Below are positions 32,445 through 44,572 of a stretch of DNA of 64,000 bases, one piece after another (position 1 is the stretch's first letter; every line of letters starts with the position of its first letter). The notes below the pieces were generated by a model, which was given only the letters and a program-made list of their open reading frames with translations, searched no databases and had not been told where the DNA came from. The stretch comes from Beta vulgaris subsp. vulgaris. Its lineage: Eukaryota; Streptophyta; Magnoliopsida; Caryophyllales; Amaranthaceae. Location: assembly GCF_026745355.1 (NCBI RefSeq), contig NC_079205.1:50683072-50747071 (forward strand), written 5' to 3'. The position numbers and the translations under genes are program-made.

Positions 32445-33505
32445 AATATATGTCTCAGGCACGTTCTGGTGTAACTCGCCCGCTCGCAGTTCGTTGTTGG
32501 CGCCCGATCGGGAGTTCCAGCTCGTTCTAATTGGGCGCCCTCCTCTCCTAAGGTTGCTGAAGAATTATATCGCTAGAGACCCGCCCAATGGAGTCGGGCG
32601 CCTGATGCCCGATCGGGCGGTTATCCCATAAGCTAATTCCGGACTTTTTTATTTACTTTTTTTTGTAGGAGTTAGTACAAATAGCTTTGTGAAATATTTG
32701 GCAATGATTTTTTTTCTGATTTTGATTTACATTCATTAGTATTCCTAAACACTAGTTTTCTCTCTCTAGCCCTAATTATTGCATATTGGAGATTATTCAA
32801 GTTCTTCATTTTTCCTTTCTCTTGGTAATTGTCTCTTTAATAGTTCTTATTTACTTTCAAGTGTTTCTCTCTTATTATTTTTAATTGCTTTAAAGTATGA
32901 ATATTTCAATAGTTATTGTTTTTGCTTTATTTGGCATCAGTGAGTAGTTTCATCTCTAGGCCTTAGTGAGGGAAGCCATGTTTATGCCATGATTTATTGT
33001 TCTTGATTTCTTTAATAGTTAGGTTGTGATTAGAGTAATTCTAGTGTGATTCAATTTAATTTGCGATTTATCTTAGTGTACGATTTCATGAATCGTTTCA
33101 GCATAATTTTTGTTTGTATTGATCAAGATCTTATCTTTAGAGGCTTAGAACACCCTAGTGAGTCTAATTATGTGATGTGAACATACTGGATATGTTGCCT
33201 TGAGAGTTTTAAGACCCGATCATAAGATTAACGCTTACTCTAATTGCTCGACCTTATACCCAAGTATTATTATTTATATGAACCCTCCTGATTGGTATAT
33301 GCATGATGGACCGATTGAACGCCCTAGATCTTTAATTATTTGATAAATTTCCATCTTTTGTGAGCTAGTTTATTTTAGCTTAGTTATTAATCATTCAAAA
33401 AAAAATCTCTCTAAATAGTTAAGTAATTGAGCATTAATCTGTAGAATTTTTGTCCTTATGGATCGACCCGTATTTGCTAAGTATCTGCTAACAACAGACA
33501 CCGTG
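32445..33505 (+). repeat. Probable Athila LTR remnant with a GC-rich patch
   Basis: Continues the Athila-like region after the MITE. Contains a GC-rich patch (32470-32625) with repeated gcccgatcggg palindromes, then a long AT-rich stretch ending atggatcgacccgtatttgc ... gcacttgcggg, similar to the end of Athila LTRs. Partner LTR not found in the window. Confidence 0.45.
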
Positions 33506-33519
33506 CACTTGCGGGACTA

Positions 33520-34722
33520 TTTTAAAACCCATCAGATGACAGCAAGGATAAGAGTTTGGAGTTCAAGAAAACTATCCTACACAGCTAGACTTCAACTCAT
33601 CAATTTAGTGTTGCTCAGTCTACACATTTATTGGGCTCATGTATTTATTTTACGTAAAAGAGTTCTGAATGAAATGAATAAAATCTACATATCCTTTTTA
33701 TGAAGTGAAAAACACTTTTGTAATAAGAGTGGAACTGCATCTTGGGATCAAATATGTACTCAAAAATCAGCTGGTGGACTTGGATTCAGCAACATCATAA
33801 AATGAAATGTTGCAAGACTTAATAAATATGTATGGGCAATTGCATCCAAACAGGATAGTGTATGGATTAAATGGACCAACTCAGTATATTTGAAGGACCA
33901 TAACTGGAGGAACTATGTACCTAACTCAGGTGCTAGTTGGTTTTGGAGAATAATCTGCAATGTCAAAGAAAAAATCGACCAACTATATTCACAGGAGGAA
34001 TTTAGCTCAATAGATTCTTACTCTATTAAGGTTGTTTATGAGAAGATTATGGGAGAACAGGTTCATCTGTCATGAGATAAATCTATTTGAAACAGACTTA
34101 ATGTTCCTAAACATAGGTTTATATTATGGCTTGTTATTTAATTTAAGCCGCAAACTACAACTAGACTGGCTCAGTATGGTGTCAACCTGAATGCTCTATG
34201 TCTTATATGTGGAAGCTTCAATGAAGATCATCAACATTTGTTCTTCCAATGTAATTTAAGCACATAATTTTTAAAAATCATGAAGGTCTGGCTTAGTATC
34301 AGATTTCCTTTGAATGATTTGAAACAGCTAATCAAGAATGATCTAAATGGTAGAAGGTCAAAATTCCAAAACAAGTCATTTTAGCTAGCATAACAGCTTT
34401 GGTATACATTATTTGGCAAAGTAGAAATTCAGTATACTGGCAACAATGTGTACCTAGTATAAATATAATACTGCAATTGAACAGTGTAAAAGTATTGTCA
34501 AGGCTAGATTGCTTTTTTTAATACCTAGGGAGATTAATTGGAAAGATTATGAATGACTCATTAGCTTGTAAGAAAAAAGTCATGTAAGTAGCTTCCTTGT
34601 TGGCTTGTTTTGCAATCCTTTTAGGAGAGGGTCCAACCTAGTTGGTTTGTCTCCTTTGGGGATTGTGTAAGGTTGTAAATTGTTGGTTTTATTAATTTAC
34701 TTATTTACTTAGAAAAAAAAGG
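33520..34722 (+). pseudogene. LINE remnant (RT C terminus and zf-RVT)
   Basis: Frame 33530-33703 contains RKLSYTARLQLINLVLLSLH, the post-RT region of plant L1-type LINEs. After stops, 34100-34260 reads LCLICGSFNEDHQHLFFQC, a zf-RVT zinc box. The 3' end carries the block gtccaacctagttggtttgt and an A-run at 34711-34722. 5'-truncated; no endonuclease or RT core. Confidence 0.8.
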
Positions 34723-34723
34723 A

Positions 34724-35070
34724 TTTGGGGTTTATGTGATCAATTCATTAAGCAGTTTCTTTTCACACGAGAGAGAAAGCTAATGAAACCTTAATCTACT
34801 CCCTCTAACCGACGCTTATACCACCAAAAGTAAGGAATCTTTTCTCTTTCATTTTAGCCGATGCTAGCATTCAACTAGTGCTCATGGACCGATTAGAGGA
34901 GCAAAACTCACTCAGATGTTCAAAGTTGGCATACAATAGGGAAATCATGCTACGAAGGTTGTATATGTAATCCCAATTTAATCATTCATGTTTTTGATTA
35001 TGTTTGCTATACTATGATAGATACAAGGAAATTATTTCATGAAATTCGACTATATATGCATGTATATGTT
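34724..35070 (+). repeat. 5' LTR remnant of decayed copia C
   Basis: Matches 45620-45945 (gttcaactggtgctcgtgga-like and gaaatcatgctacg-like blocks). Its left part is missing, where the LINE ends. Confidence 0.75.
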
Positions 35071-35222
35071 CCTACATCTATCATATATGTAGAAACTTCT
35101 TTTGTTGTTTCCAATCTAGGTCTACTAAGACCAGCATTTTGTCAAAGATATGTATTGATTTCCTTTTGACCGAAAGTTCTAAATAACTATTTTAGAATCA
35201 GGAGAACCTACAAGCTATAAAG

Positions 35223-36780
35223 ATGTTTTGCAAAGTCAAGACTCCGAAAGATTGGTTTAAGGCCATGAAATCTGAGATGTATTCCATATCTGAAAATCAA
35301 GTATGGGACTTGGTTGCTTTACCTAATGGGGTGAAACCCATTGCATTCCAATGGATTTTCAAGTTGAAAATAGAAAACGATGGAAACATTAGTGTTTTCA
35401 AAGCAAGGTTAGTGACAAAAGGTTTCAAACAAATTCATGGTATTGATTATGCTGAGACCTTTTCACCAGTAGCAATGTTGAAGTGTATTGGGATAATCCT
35501 TGCAATTGCTGCCTATCATGACTATGAAATATGGCAGATAGATGCCAAAATCGCTTTCTTGAACGGGTTTTTGACAGAGGATGTGTACATGACACCTCCT
35601 CAAGGTTTTGAAAATCCAGAAAATCCAGGGAGGGTGTGCAAGCTTAAGAAGTCCATTTATTGACTAAAGCGAGCATCAAGGAGTTGGAACTTCAAATTTG
35701 ATGTGGCAGTCAATAAATTTGGTTTTCTTAGAAATAAAGAGGAATCTTATGTGCACTAGAAATTAAGTGGGAGTAGTTTACTTTTCTGGTCTTGTATGTG
35801 TATGACATACTTCTCATTAAAAATGATAAAATAATGCTTAAGTCAGTCAAGGAATGGCTTAAAAATTGTTTCTTAATGAATGATCTAGGAAAGGCATAAT
35901 ACATGTTGGGAATAAAGATCTATAGAGATATATCAAAAAGGCAAATTGGACTTAGTTAAGAGACTTACATTGATAAGGTTCTTGTAAGATTCAAGCTAGA
36001 AAACTCCAAAAGAGGTTTCGTTCCCATGCAACAGTATAACACATGTTAAGACTCAGTGTCCTTTAGGTCTTGATGAGGTCAAGTGTATGGATAATGTTCC
36101 TATGCTTCTACAGTACGATCAATTATGTATGTCATAATGTGCACTCGACCGAATGTCGCATATGCATTGAGTGTATGCAACAGAGACCAGTGAAATCTAG
36201 GAGATGCGCACTAAATTGCAGCAAAAAAAACATCCTTCAGTACTTGCTAAGGACTAATGATAATTTTTTGGTTTCTGGTGGAGATGATGAGTTGGTTGTT
36301 ACTGGATACACTGATGCAAGCTTCCATAGTGACAAAGATCATTCTGATCCTAATTTGGTTTCATATTTTGTCTCAATGGAGGAACTGTGAACTGGAAGAC
36401 TTCTAAGTAGAGTACCATCGTAGATTCTACAACAGAGGTTGAGTATATTGCAGCAGCAGATGCAGCAAAGGAAGTTGTTCGGATCTAAAAGTTAATTAAT
36501 GAGCTTGGTGTAGCTCCTAGCATTAAGAACGACATTTAGTTGTATTGTGACAACAATGGTGCCATTGCTCAGTCTTAAAATCTCAGATCGCATCAAAGGT
36601 CAAAACATGTGCTCAGGAAATTTCTTCTTATTCGAAAGATCGTTAGAAGAGAAGATGTAAAAGTAAGCACGGTTCATACTAAGCATAATGTAGCAGATCC
36701 TCTGACTAAACCGCTTGGTCCACCTAAGCATAAGTGTCATACTAGATTTATGGGGCTTAAGCATATGGGAGAATGGCTTT
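35223..36780 (+). pseudogene. Copia C RT-RNase H remnant
   Basis: Frame 35223-35663 carries WIFKLKIENDGNISVFKARL, GIDYAETFSPVA and IDAKIAFLNGFLTEDVYM, the fingers and palm of Ty1/copia RT. Downstream the catalytic motif is YVYD at 35795-35806, so the first catalytic Asp is replaced by Tyr. RNase H follows with stops (TTEVEYIAAADAAKEVV near 36430, NVADPLTKPLGPPKHK near 36690). Gag, protease and integrase are absent between the LTR remnant and RT. Confidence 0.88.
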
Positions 36781-37284
36781 AGGTTGTTTACTTCATATTT
36801 ACAATTGAAAAATTATTTGTTATGTTTTGATTGCTTATGAATAAAAATTAGTTTCTTAATTAATGGTACAGTTTAGTATTAACTTCAATGTCCAAATAAT
36901 ATGTATTTTCAAATAGCATTACCGAAAACGTTTTGATAATGGAACCTTATAAAGTGAACTGTGATCACAGTTTATTTAAAGTCCCTAGGCTAAATCACTA
37001 AATTGGACATAATAAGTGATTTATTTAAAGACTAGTATATAATTAATTGATAGCACAGTTCTGTGGGCTATGCAGACATAGAGATGTCTAATTGATTGTA
37101 TGGATGTATAACTGATATATATTGAGACTTGACCTAATTAGATTTTGAAACTAGAATCAAACTACTATATTTAGTGGATTCCTTAGACATGAGAATGTCT
37201 GAATAACCTTAATACAACTAGTTTGACCTTGACAATGTTATAAGTGTTGCACCGTAAAAGGAGGTTATAAAGGCAGTGATCAGG
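36781..37284 (+). other. 3' non-coding region of copia C
   Basis: AT-rich untranslated sequence after RNase H, starting at a purine-rich gggagaatgg. It continues beyond the inserted LINE and CACTA at 44573. The last 13 bases are the LINE target duplication. Confidence 0.55.
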
Positions 37285-37637
37285 CGACCATAGCAGGTAC
37301 TATGTACGGGGTTTGGCTTGCTAGAAATGATAGTAAGTGGAATATGAAGGTGCCATCTATCGAGTTTATGGTGAAATGGATTAGAGACATTGTTATAAGA
37401 AAAAAAATTTGTTTCCTAAAAAGATTTGTAGGAGTGATCTGAATTGGTTTTATACTCTTTAAGGCAATTGTATGGTGGAAGTTGTATAATGGTTTCTTAG
37501 CTAGGTTTGTGTAGCAGTTTTTCTCTTGTCGCGAGGGAGGACGGGTCCAACCTAATCGGTTTATTCCTCCCTATATAGGGTTTAGGTTGTAAATTTGTTA
37601 AGTAGCAATATATTCTTAATTACTTAGCAAAAAAAAG
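37285..37637 (+). mobile_element. 5'-truncated LINE fragment with target duplication
   Basis: Holds the last codons of a LINE (GTMYGVWLARNDSKW) and the same 3' block as the other LINE (gtccaacctaatcggtttat), then an A-run. The 5' flank ggcagtgatcagg (37272-37284) is matched 12 of 13 by gggagtgatcagg, now split by CACTA 1 (37637-37640 plus 44564-44572). Confidence 0.8.
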
Positions 37638-38132
37638 GGACACTACAAGAAAAGGCCAAAACAACGACGGCTTCACTGCGACGGTTCTAAAAACGGTCGT
37701 TATTCTTGCAGTCAGCGACGGTTTAAAACCGTCGTTTCCACCGACTGCTTTTAGAGTGGTTAGCGACGGATAAACAGTCGTTGTTTATCAACGACCGTTT
37801 CAAACAGTCGTTAATTTTACTATTTTAATTTTTAGATTTTTTCAATTTAAACAACTGTGTTAAACGGTCGCTGAGGACAAAAAAGACAAAATAAAGTTGC
37901 GTGTTCAGATTTTCTCCTCCCTCTCCTTACTCAATCGGTCAACCCTAATCCCTCATCTCTCTCCTCTTCAGATCTGCTCCTTCCTCCTCCCTCTCATTCC
38001 AACGGAGCAATAGACGCTTATTGAAGAGATAGAGACTGAAGAGAGAGAAAGTGAAACGGAAAAAAAAGAGAATCCAAAAAAAGGGGTTTCTTCAACTCCA
38101 TCTCTAAGAAGGTAAGAGATTTTGATTTCAAG

Positions 38133-40700
38133 TTGTTATTTTATTTTTCATTGTCATTTCGTCTTAGAAGAAAACTAGCTGCTATGCAGGCTCTTCCAGA
38201 GATGAATCAGTCAAGTGAGTTGCAAGAGGAAGAATTGATGTTGATTGCTCAATTGAGGAAGTGGTCTAGCATAGATGAAAGTATTCAGAAGCAGAAGGCA
38301 AGAATTAATTGGTTGTCTATGGGTGACTCTAATTCCAAGTTTTTTTTCACTGCAATAAAAGTGAGGAAAGCTAGGAATAAAATTGTGAAGATTTATAATG
38401 GCAGAGGTGATCTACTGACTGAAACTTCAGAGATCCAAAATGAAATCTGCAGTTTCTACAAGAGTTATTTAGGCACAAATTCAAATCATCTGGAGGCAAT
38501 TGATTTAAACATAGTGAGAGCAGGGACAACACTCAGTGTTACTGCTTGTGAGCAATTAGTGCAACCAATTACCATCCAGGAGATTGATCAAGCTCTAAAT
38601 GCAATTGATGATGCAAAGGCTCCTGGGTTAGATGGGTTTAATTCAGTCTTCTTCAAAAAAAGTTGGGTGGTGATCAAGCAAGAGGTATATGCAGGTATAA
38701 TGGAATTTTTTGATACAGGTTTCATGCATAAACCTGTGAATGTTACTGCTGTAACAATGATTCCTAAAATTGATGATGCTCTTTATGCTAGAGACTATAG
38801 ACCCATAGCATGTCGCTCTACACTCTACAAAATCATCTCTAAAATCTTGACAAAGAGACTACAAGGTGTGATTACAGAGGTAGTAGATAGAGCTCAAACA
38901 GGTTTCATTCCAGAGAGAAATATTGGTGATAATATCCTCTTAGCAACTGAGCTTATAAGAGGCTATAGTAGAAGACATATCTCTCCTAGGTGTGTGATAA
39001 AAATTGATATTAAGAAAGCCTATGATTCAGTAGAATGGGTTTTTCTTGAAAGTATGCTTAAAGAACTAGGCTTCCCTAGTATCTTTATTGGGTGGATTAT
39101 GGCATGTGTGAAGACTGTTTCTTACTCAATTTTGCTGAATGGTGTTCCTGCTATGCCTTTTGATGCAAAGAAAGGATTAAGACAAGGAGATCCCCTGTCT
39201 CCTTACTTATTTGCATTGAGTATGGAGTATTTGAGTAGGTGTATGGTTGCTATGTGTAATGATCCAGACTTTAATTTCCATCCCAAGTGTGAAAGAATTC
39301 AGCTCACACACCTCATGTTTGCGGATGATCTGCTTATGTTTGCTAGAGCAGATGCAAGTTCCATCACCAAGATTATGGGGGCTTTCAAGTTATTCTCTAA
39401 GGCTTCAGGCCTTCAAGCAAGTTTTGAGAAAAGTTGTATATATCTTGGGGGTGTAAACCAAGAGGAGGCAAATCAGATGGCTGAAAGTATCCAAATGCCT
39501 ATTGGTACTTTGCCTTTTAGGTATCTTGGAGTACCATTATCAGCAAAAAAATTAAATTTTTCTCAGTGCAAGCCACTCATTGATAAGATAACAGCAAGAG
39601 CTCAAGGATGGGTTGCTCATCTCTTATCTTATGCTGGAAGATTACAGTTGGTGAAATCTATTCTCAGTAGTATGCAAAACTACTGGGCTCAAATTTTTCC
39701 ACTTCCAAAAAAATTGATAAAGGCTGTTGAATCAATTTGTAGAACCTTTTTGTGGACTGGATCAGTTGACTCAAGCTCTAAAGCTCCTGTGGCCTGGGAA
39801 TTCTTGCAACAGCCAAAGAGTACAGGAGGTCTAAATATACTAATATGGTAATATGGAATAAAGCAGCTATCCTTAAGCTTCTTTGGGCCCTAGCTTTTAA
39901 GCAAGATAAGCTTTGGGTTAGATGGGTGAATGCTTATTACATCAAAAGACAAAGAGTTGAAGATGTTACTGTCAGCAGTAACACATCATGGCTTCTAAGG
40001 AAAATACTTGAAGCTAGAGATTTGATTGAAAGAATTGGAGGATGGGAGACAGTGAGCAATCAGTGGAAATTCAGTATAAAAACAGCTTACAAGCTTCTCC
40101 AAGCAAATTATGATAATGTGGTATGGAAAAGGTTGGTTTGTAATAACCAAGCTACACCAAAAAGCAAGTTTATCCTATGGCTAGCACTGCTGAATAGACT
40201 TGCTACAGCTGAAAGAGTGAGTAAATGGAGTAGGGAAGTGAGTCCACTGTGTAGACTGTGTGGAACTGATATTGAGAATGTGCAGCACTTGTTCTTCAAT
40301 TGTCAATACAGCAATACCGTATGGTGTAATGTCCTTAGATACTTAAATCTGCAGCCTCAAGGAACAGCTCAGCAAGATATGGAAATGGCTATTAGAAAAG
40401 CTAGAAGTACTAAGGATAGAAGTAAACTATTTGTTATGATGTATACAGAGAGTGTGTACTCCATCTGGTTACAGAGGAATGCCAAGTATTTTAGAGATTC
40501 AGATGTGAATCCTGATTACCTAGCTAGAAATATTATCTTTAGAGTTGCAGTTAGATGTAGTGAGAAGCAAAAACAAATGTTAGTGATGTAAACAGATTCT
40601 GTGGCTTGTATGGTGGGCATTAAGAGTAGTCTGTTACTCTAATGCTTTAGGTTGTAACCCTTTTTTTGGTTGTCAATAACAATTTTGAATTGCCAAAAAA
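38133..40700 (+). mobile_element. L1-type LINE, 5'-truncated, largely open RT
   Basis: Frame 38133-39851 encodes most of a LINE RT: INWLSMGDSNSKFF linker, AKAPGLDGFNSVFFKK, YRPIACRSTLYKIISK, GLRQGDPLSPYLFALSME and MFADDLLMFARADA with the FADD catalytic pair intact. A single frame change near 39845 leads into 39845-40591 with the zf-RVT box (LCRLCGTDIENVQHLFFNC). An A-rich tail follows the ttgtcaataacaatttt block at about 40690. The endonuclease and ORF1 are missing at the 5' end. It seems much younger than the other two LINE copies. I could not find its target duplication. Confidence 0.92.
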
Positions 40701-42732
40701 ATAAAATTTCTCGAATTCTAGGGTTTGCAATTTTCGATTTTTTTGGGGTACTGATCTGAAAATCTGTCACATTGTCGGCGGAGAAATCGAAGAGATCTAC
40801 TCTTGCTCTTGAGTTGAAATTGTAGCGTGTTTTTGTTTTTTCACTAATTTGATTTTCTTGTTGCTATTTTATCATGTTCCTTTACGTTTAGTTTTGATTT
40901 TTTTTTTTTTAGAAATTTTTTGATTGTTTATTTTTTCGGGGTTTAGGTGGGATGAGATTTGAACCTTGAAATTATATACTCTATCAGACAATGTTTTAGA
41001 GTAAATCTTATTTTGTACCCACACTGCCCAATTGCCTTGAAAGAATTCAAAGTTAACAACTAAGAGAAGCTTTCTTCTGCTTGAATGCTTCAATTATTAC
41101 AACAATATTATCAGTGCTGAAACTTTTAAAGGCAGGGATGAGAGAGTGTGTGTATTTAAATGGGAAGCTCAATGAAAATGCTCTAAGAATAAGACTGTAC
41201 TAATAAACAAAATTTTATGAGTGGGTTTCATATTCACTTATTCATATTCTTGGCCACCAAAAACCCAAATAGTTTTATAGTGAGTGCTGCCATATGTTTC
41301 AATGACTTTCCCTGAGATAGACACATTACACAAACACTTGTCTAATAATATCATCTCTTTTTATCACTTTTTTGTTTATAAAAATTATTTCTTGATATGA
41401 TTTTAGTATGATCTGTGGGTCCCTTTCACTATACCATTAATCATAATTCATCATCATTATCATCATTCTCATATTCACTTATTCTTGATCATGGTTGTTT
41501 ATTTCTTCTTATGTTTTCTTTGCTTGTTGTTTGGTGATAGGTTGCAACAGTCATGGCTGAACCAAGTAAGTTGCTTATCTTGTTCCCATAAAATGTTTCT
41601 TCTGATCGTGTTAATTTTAAGGAGATATTTTGTGTTTGTTATATCTAGTTATTTTGGGATTTGAGTTATATATGTGTTAGTTAATGAATAAGTAAGTTAT
41701 TTTGTGTTTGTTATATCTATTTATTTCGTTAATTTTAGATAAGTAAGTTGCTTATCTTGTGTTAGTTATTTTGGCTTATGTTTCAACTCTAAGCTTGTGT
41801 TTTTCGAAAAATATGTGGTACTAAGTACCAACTATGTTGGTTGTTAGCATGTTAATCAAACCCTTAAATGTAATTTTAGAAGTAGAGAAGGTATCAGCCT
41901 TAACATTCAATCATCCTAATTAATCTTATGTAAAATTATTATCACAGACAGAAATGGTAATTATGCATAACATCTGTTTAAGTTCTGTATAAGTGATCTA
42001 AATAATTTTACCTTGTACTTATAATGATGTACTGAAGAGGGAGAAACTCTGCCTGATTGTTTTACAGACAAAAAAGGGAGTTGTAGCTTCCAATTTCATT
42101 TTTCTGAGGGCTTTTTGACAAGGATAGTACTGAACTCGTTCTTCTTTATACTCCTGCTAAGTAACGGTTCCTCGACCTCAGCTTCAGATGTTGAAGGTAA
42201 CTGTCAACAAATCTTTCCTTGAAATTATTTTATGCGCGAACTTTGGTATCAAGGATGACTATGCATACAGTTACTTTAAGTTTTGGGCTTCCTCTTTAAA
42301 GCAGAGGGAGGGTGTTCTGGAGCAAGTAGTTTATTGCTTTATATGTTGCAAGTTATCCTTCTATATTGTCTCTAATTCTCATGTGTACATTAAAGTATTT
42401 CAATAAATAGTAACTTAAGTAGAAGAAGGTAGCAGGGATGAGATGAAAAAAATATGACAGATCATCACTGAACTTTTCAATGCAACCCCTTATCTATGTG
42501 AAGTGTGGAAGCAAGGAGAACATTTTTGACAGTTAGCTAACATTCATGTTCTTCAACAAAAGTTTTTTTTGAAAAATGTTTGAGATATTCCATTTTGACT
42601 ACCATGTCACCCTTTATGTTTCAGCTACTTTGGTAAAGTATAAATTGCTGGTCTAAATTTAAGAAGTAACCTTTAATTAAACAAGAGTACATTTAGAAGT
42701 ATGGTTTATTATCACTGTATGGCAATATGTAG
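40701..42732 (+). other. CACTA 1 interior with possible captured exons
   Basis: Bases 40700-40830 look like the continuation of a 5' leader interrupted by the LINE. An ATG at 41553 (ATGGCTGAACCAA then gtaagt) can be spliced to 42069 (after ttttacag), giving KKGSCSFQFHFSEGFLTRI in frame until a gtaact donor at 42197. The gene of origin is not recognised. The rest is AT-rich intron-like sequence. Confidence 0.35.
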
Positions 42733-43311
42733 CAGGGCCGGTGAATGGGCTGTGCAAACAGACCCATTGCACAGGGCCCCCAAGTCAATAGGGCCCCCAA
42801 ATCAGTTTATAATTATGTTGTTGTGATAGAATAACAAAGGTTTATGTTGTAGCACATTGGTACTACCTTATATTGATTCCTTGTCGTTGTATTTAGTCAA
42901 GGGTTCAAATCTTACAAGGTAGCTTTTGAGTCCCTTTTTTTTCCTCTTTTATTTATATACCATCAAACTAATAAAATTAAAGCAAGTATGCTTTTCTCAA
43001 AAAAAAAAAATTCAAGTATCAATTTCGTGGAAAATTACAAACTCTAGAAATTTATCTTTTTTTTTTTTTTACCAAATTAACTCTTAATATTTTTCATTTT
43101 TTACATTCAAGTTTTAAATAATGATAAAGATTTCTCGTTCTTAGGTAGTATTAGTTTATTCTCAAATATGAATTTTGTCGTTTGAAATAACAAATATGAC
43201 ATTATATGCCTCGTATGTATTTTCACATATGTCGTAGTTATATATTCTAAAAATTTTGGGGCCTAAATTTAAAATTAGCACAGGGCCCCTGAAATGTTTA
43301 AGACGGCCCTG
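42733..43311. mobile_element. hAT-type MITE with perfect 8-bp duplication
   Basis: Starts cagggccgg and ends cggccctg, with the 8-bp duplication atatgtag at 42725-42732 and 43312-43319. Extended ends (gcacagggccccc and gcacagggcccct) add to the terminal structure. 579 bp, AT-rich core, no transposase. Confidence 0.92.
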
Positions 43312-43365
43312 ATATGTAGCAAAGTATAAATAGAGCGTAACCAGCTCCTTGTATTGTCAATATGT

Positions 43366-43901
43366 TGTCATAATTCCCAAATTCGGTTATGTGCTTGAAT
43401 GTGATTTGTTACCGATAATCAAAATCAACAAGGAAAAATGATGAGCAGAAACATAAAAGCTTTAACAATAGGATCAGTAGGAGTAGAAATCACTTTCTCT
43501 GCATACTCTCAAACAGTGGTCTCCTCAAGCAATTGCATTGTTATTGGCTTCCTTGTCCTCATCTTCGCATTACTCATTCATGAAGGTTTCATCTCAGTCT
43601 AGAATTATTTGATTTATGAGAGGCTTTTAACTTGTGTTGTCATAATCCCCAAATTCGGTTATGTGCTTGAATGTGATTTGTTACCGATTTATTGATGGTT
43701 TTGACTTATGCGATAAACTCATCGGATGATTTCAACTTTGGCAGGTTGTACATACACAAGCCCATTATTTATTTGATGATGCAGCAAGCCATCAAGGAAG
43801 GGAAGTTAGTCCCTGCTGCAAAACATTTTTGTAATTTACGAGAGTTAGAATATCTGAAGAAATGTGACTTTGAAGCTTTTGTTGTCACAACATACTTATG
43901 A
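43366..43901 (+). pseudogene. Duplicated segment and exon-like ORF in CACTA 1
   Basis: A block of about 50 bp beginning cataatycccaaattcggtt occurs at 43369 and 43642. An exon-like frame starts after a ttggcag acceptor at 43744 and reads HKPIIYLMMQQAIKEGKLV to a stop at 43901. It looks like a C-terminal exon of a captured plant gene, but I cannot name it. Confidence 0.4.
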
Positions 43902-44572
43902 TCTTTGTGGTCATCTTCAATCTTGCATCTTTAGACTTTTAGGGAGTTTTTGTGTAAATTAGTTATTTTAGTTTACAAAGTACTCTGACCATTACTGTGG
44001 AATGACAAAAAAATTTATGTCTACAATTTTGCTTTGTGATATTAATTTCTTCTTGGTTGAAATAATTTTAGTGAGTTGAATTCTCTAATTGACTGATTAT
44101 TCAATTGTTATTCCTCATTCTTTTCTACTCTCAAGTTTCTTCTTTTATGCAAATTGTAAGGCTCCAGCCTGCATTATAAGAATCATGTGACTTGAATCAA
44201 CGACCGCTTTAAGCAGACGTTAAAAGAATCAACGACTGCTTTAAGCAGTCGTTAAATCAACGACTGTTTAAAACCGTCGCTGATTTAACGACCGCTTTAA
44301 ACCGTCGTTGTATTAACGACAGCTTAAAATCGTCGTTGGCATGAAGTTAACGTCGGTTCTTGAAACGGTCGCTGATTTTCCAGGAACCGTCGTTAATATC
44401 TTCACCGACGGCCAAGCGGTCGTTGATTCCAATATTCGCGACCATCTGTACAGTGACGACTCTTTAACGACGGTTTGGCCGTCGGTGAGTCATCAGCGAC
44501 CGTTTTTGCTATATTAACGACGGCTTTAAGCGGTCGTTGATATCGTGTTTTCTTGTAGTGGGAGTGATCAGG

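Larger units (their letters stand above)
37641..44560 (+). mobile_element. CACTA transposon 1 with nested LINE and hAT MITE
   Basis: Ends cactacaagaaaa and ttttcttgtagtg, a perfect 13-bp inverted repeat, with identical gga flanks (37638-37640, 44561-44563). Subterminal repeats of the acgaccgtttaaaccgtcg type fill 37660-37870 and 44210-44545. No transposase is seen. Interior: CT-rich leader (37910-38110), a LINE, possible small exons and a hAT MITE. The leader and exons suggest it carries host gene pieces. Confidence 0.95.

Noticed and set aside
31381..32447. Target duplication of the small CACTA MITE
   Set aside because: The flanking triplets tct and aat differ; limits may be off by a few bases.
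38133..40708. Target duplication for the LINE in CACTA 1
   Set aside because: I compared the flanks and found no convincing match, so none is claimed.
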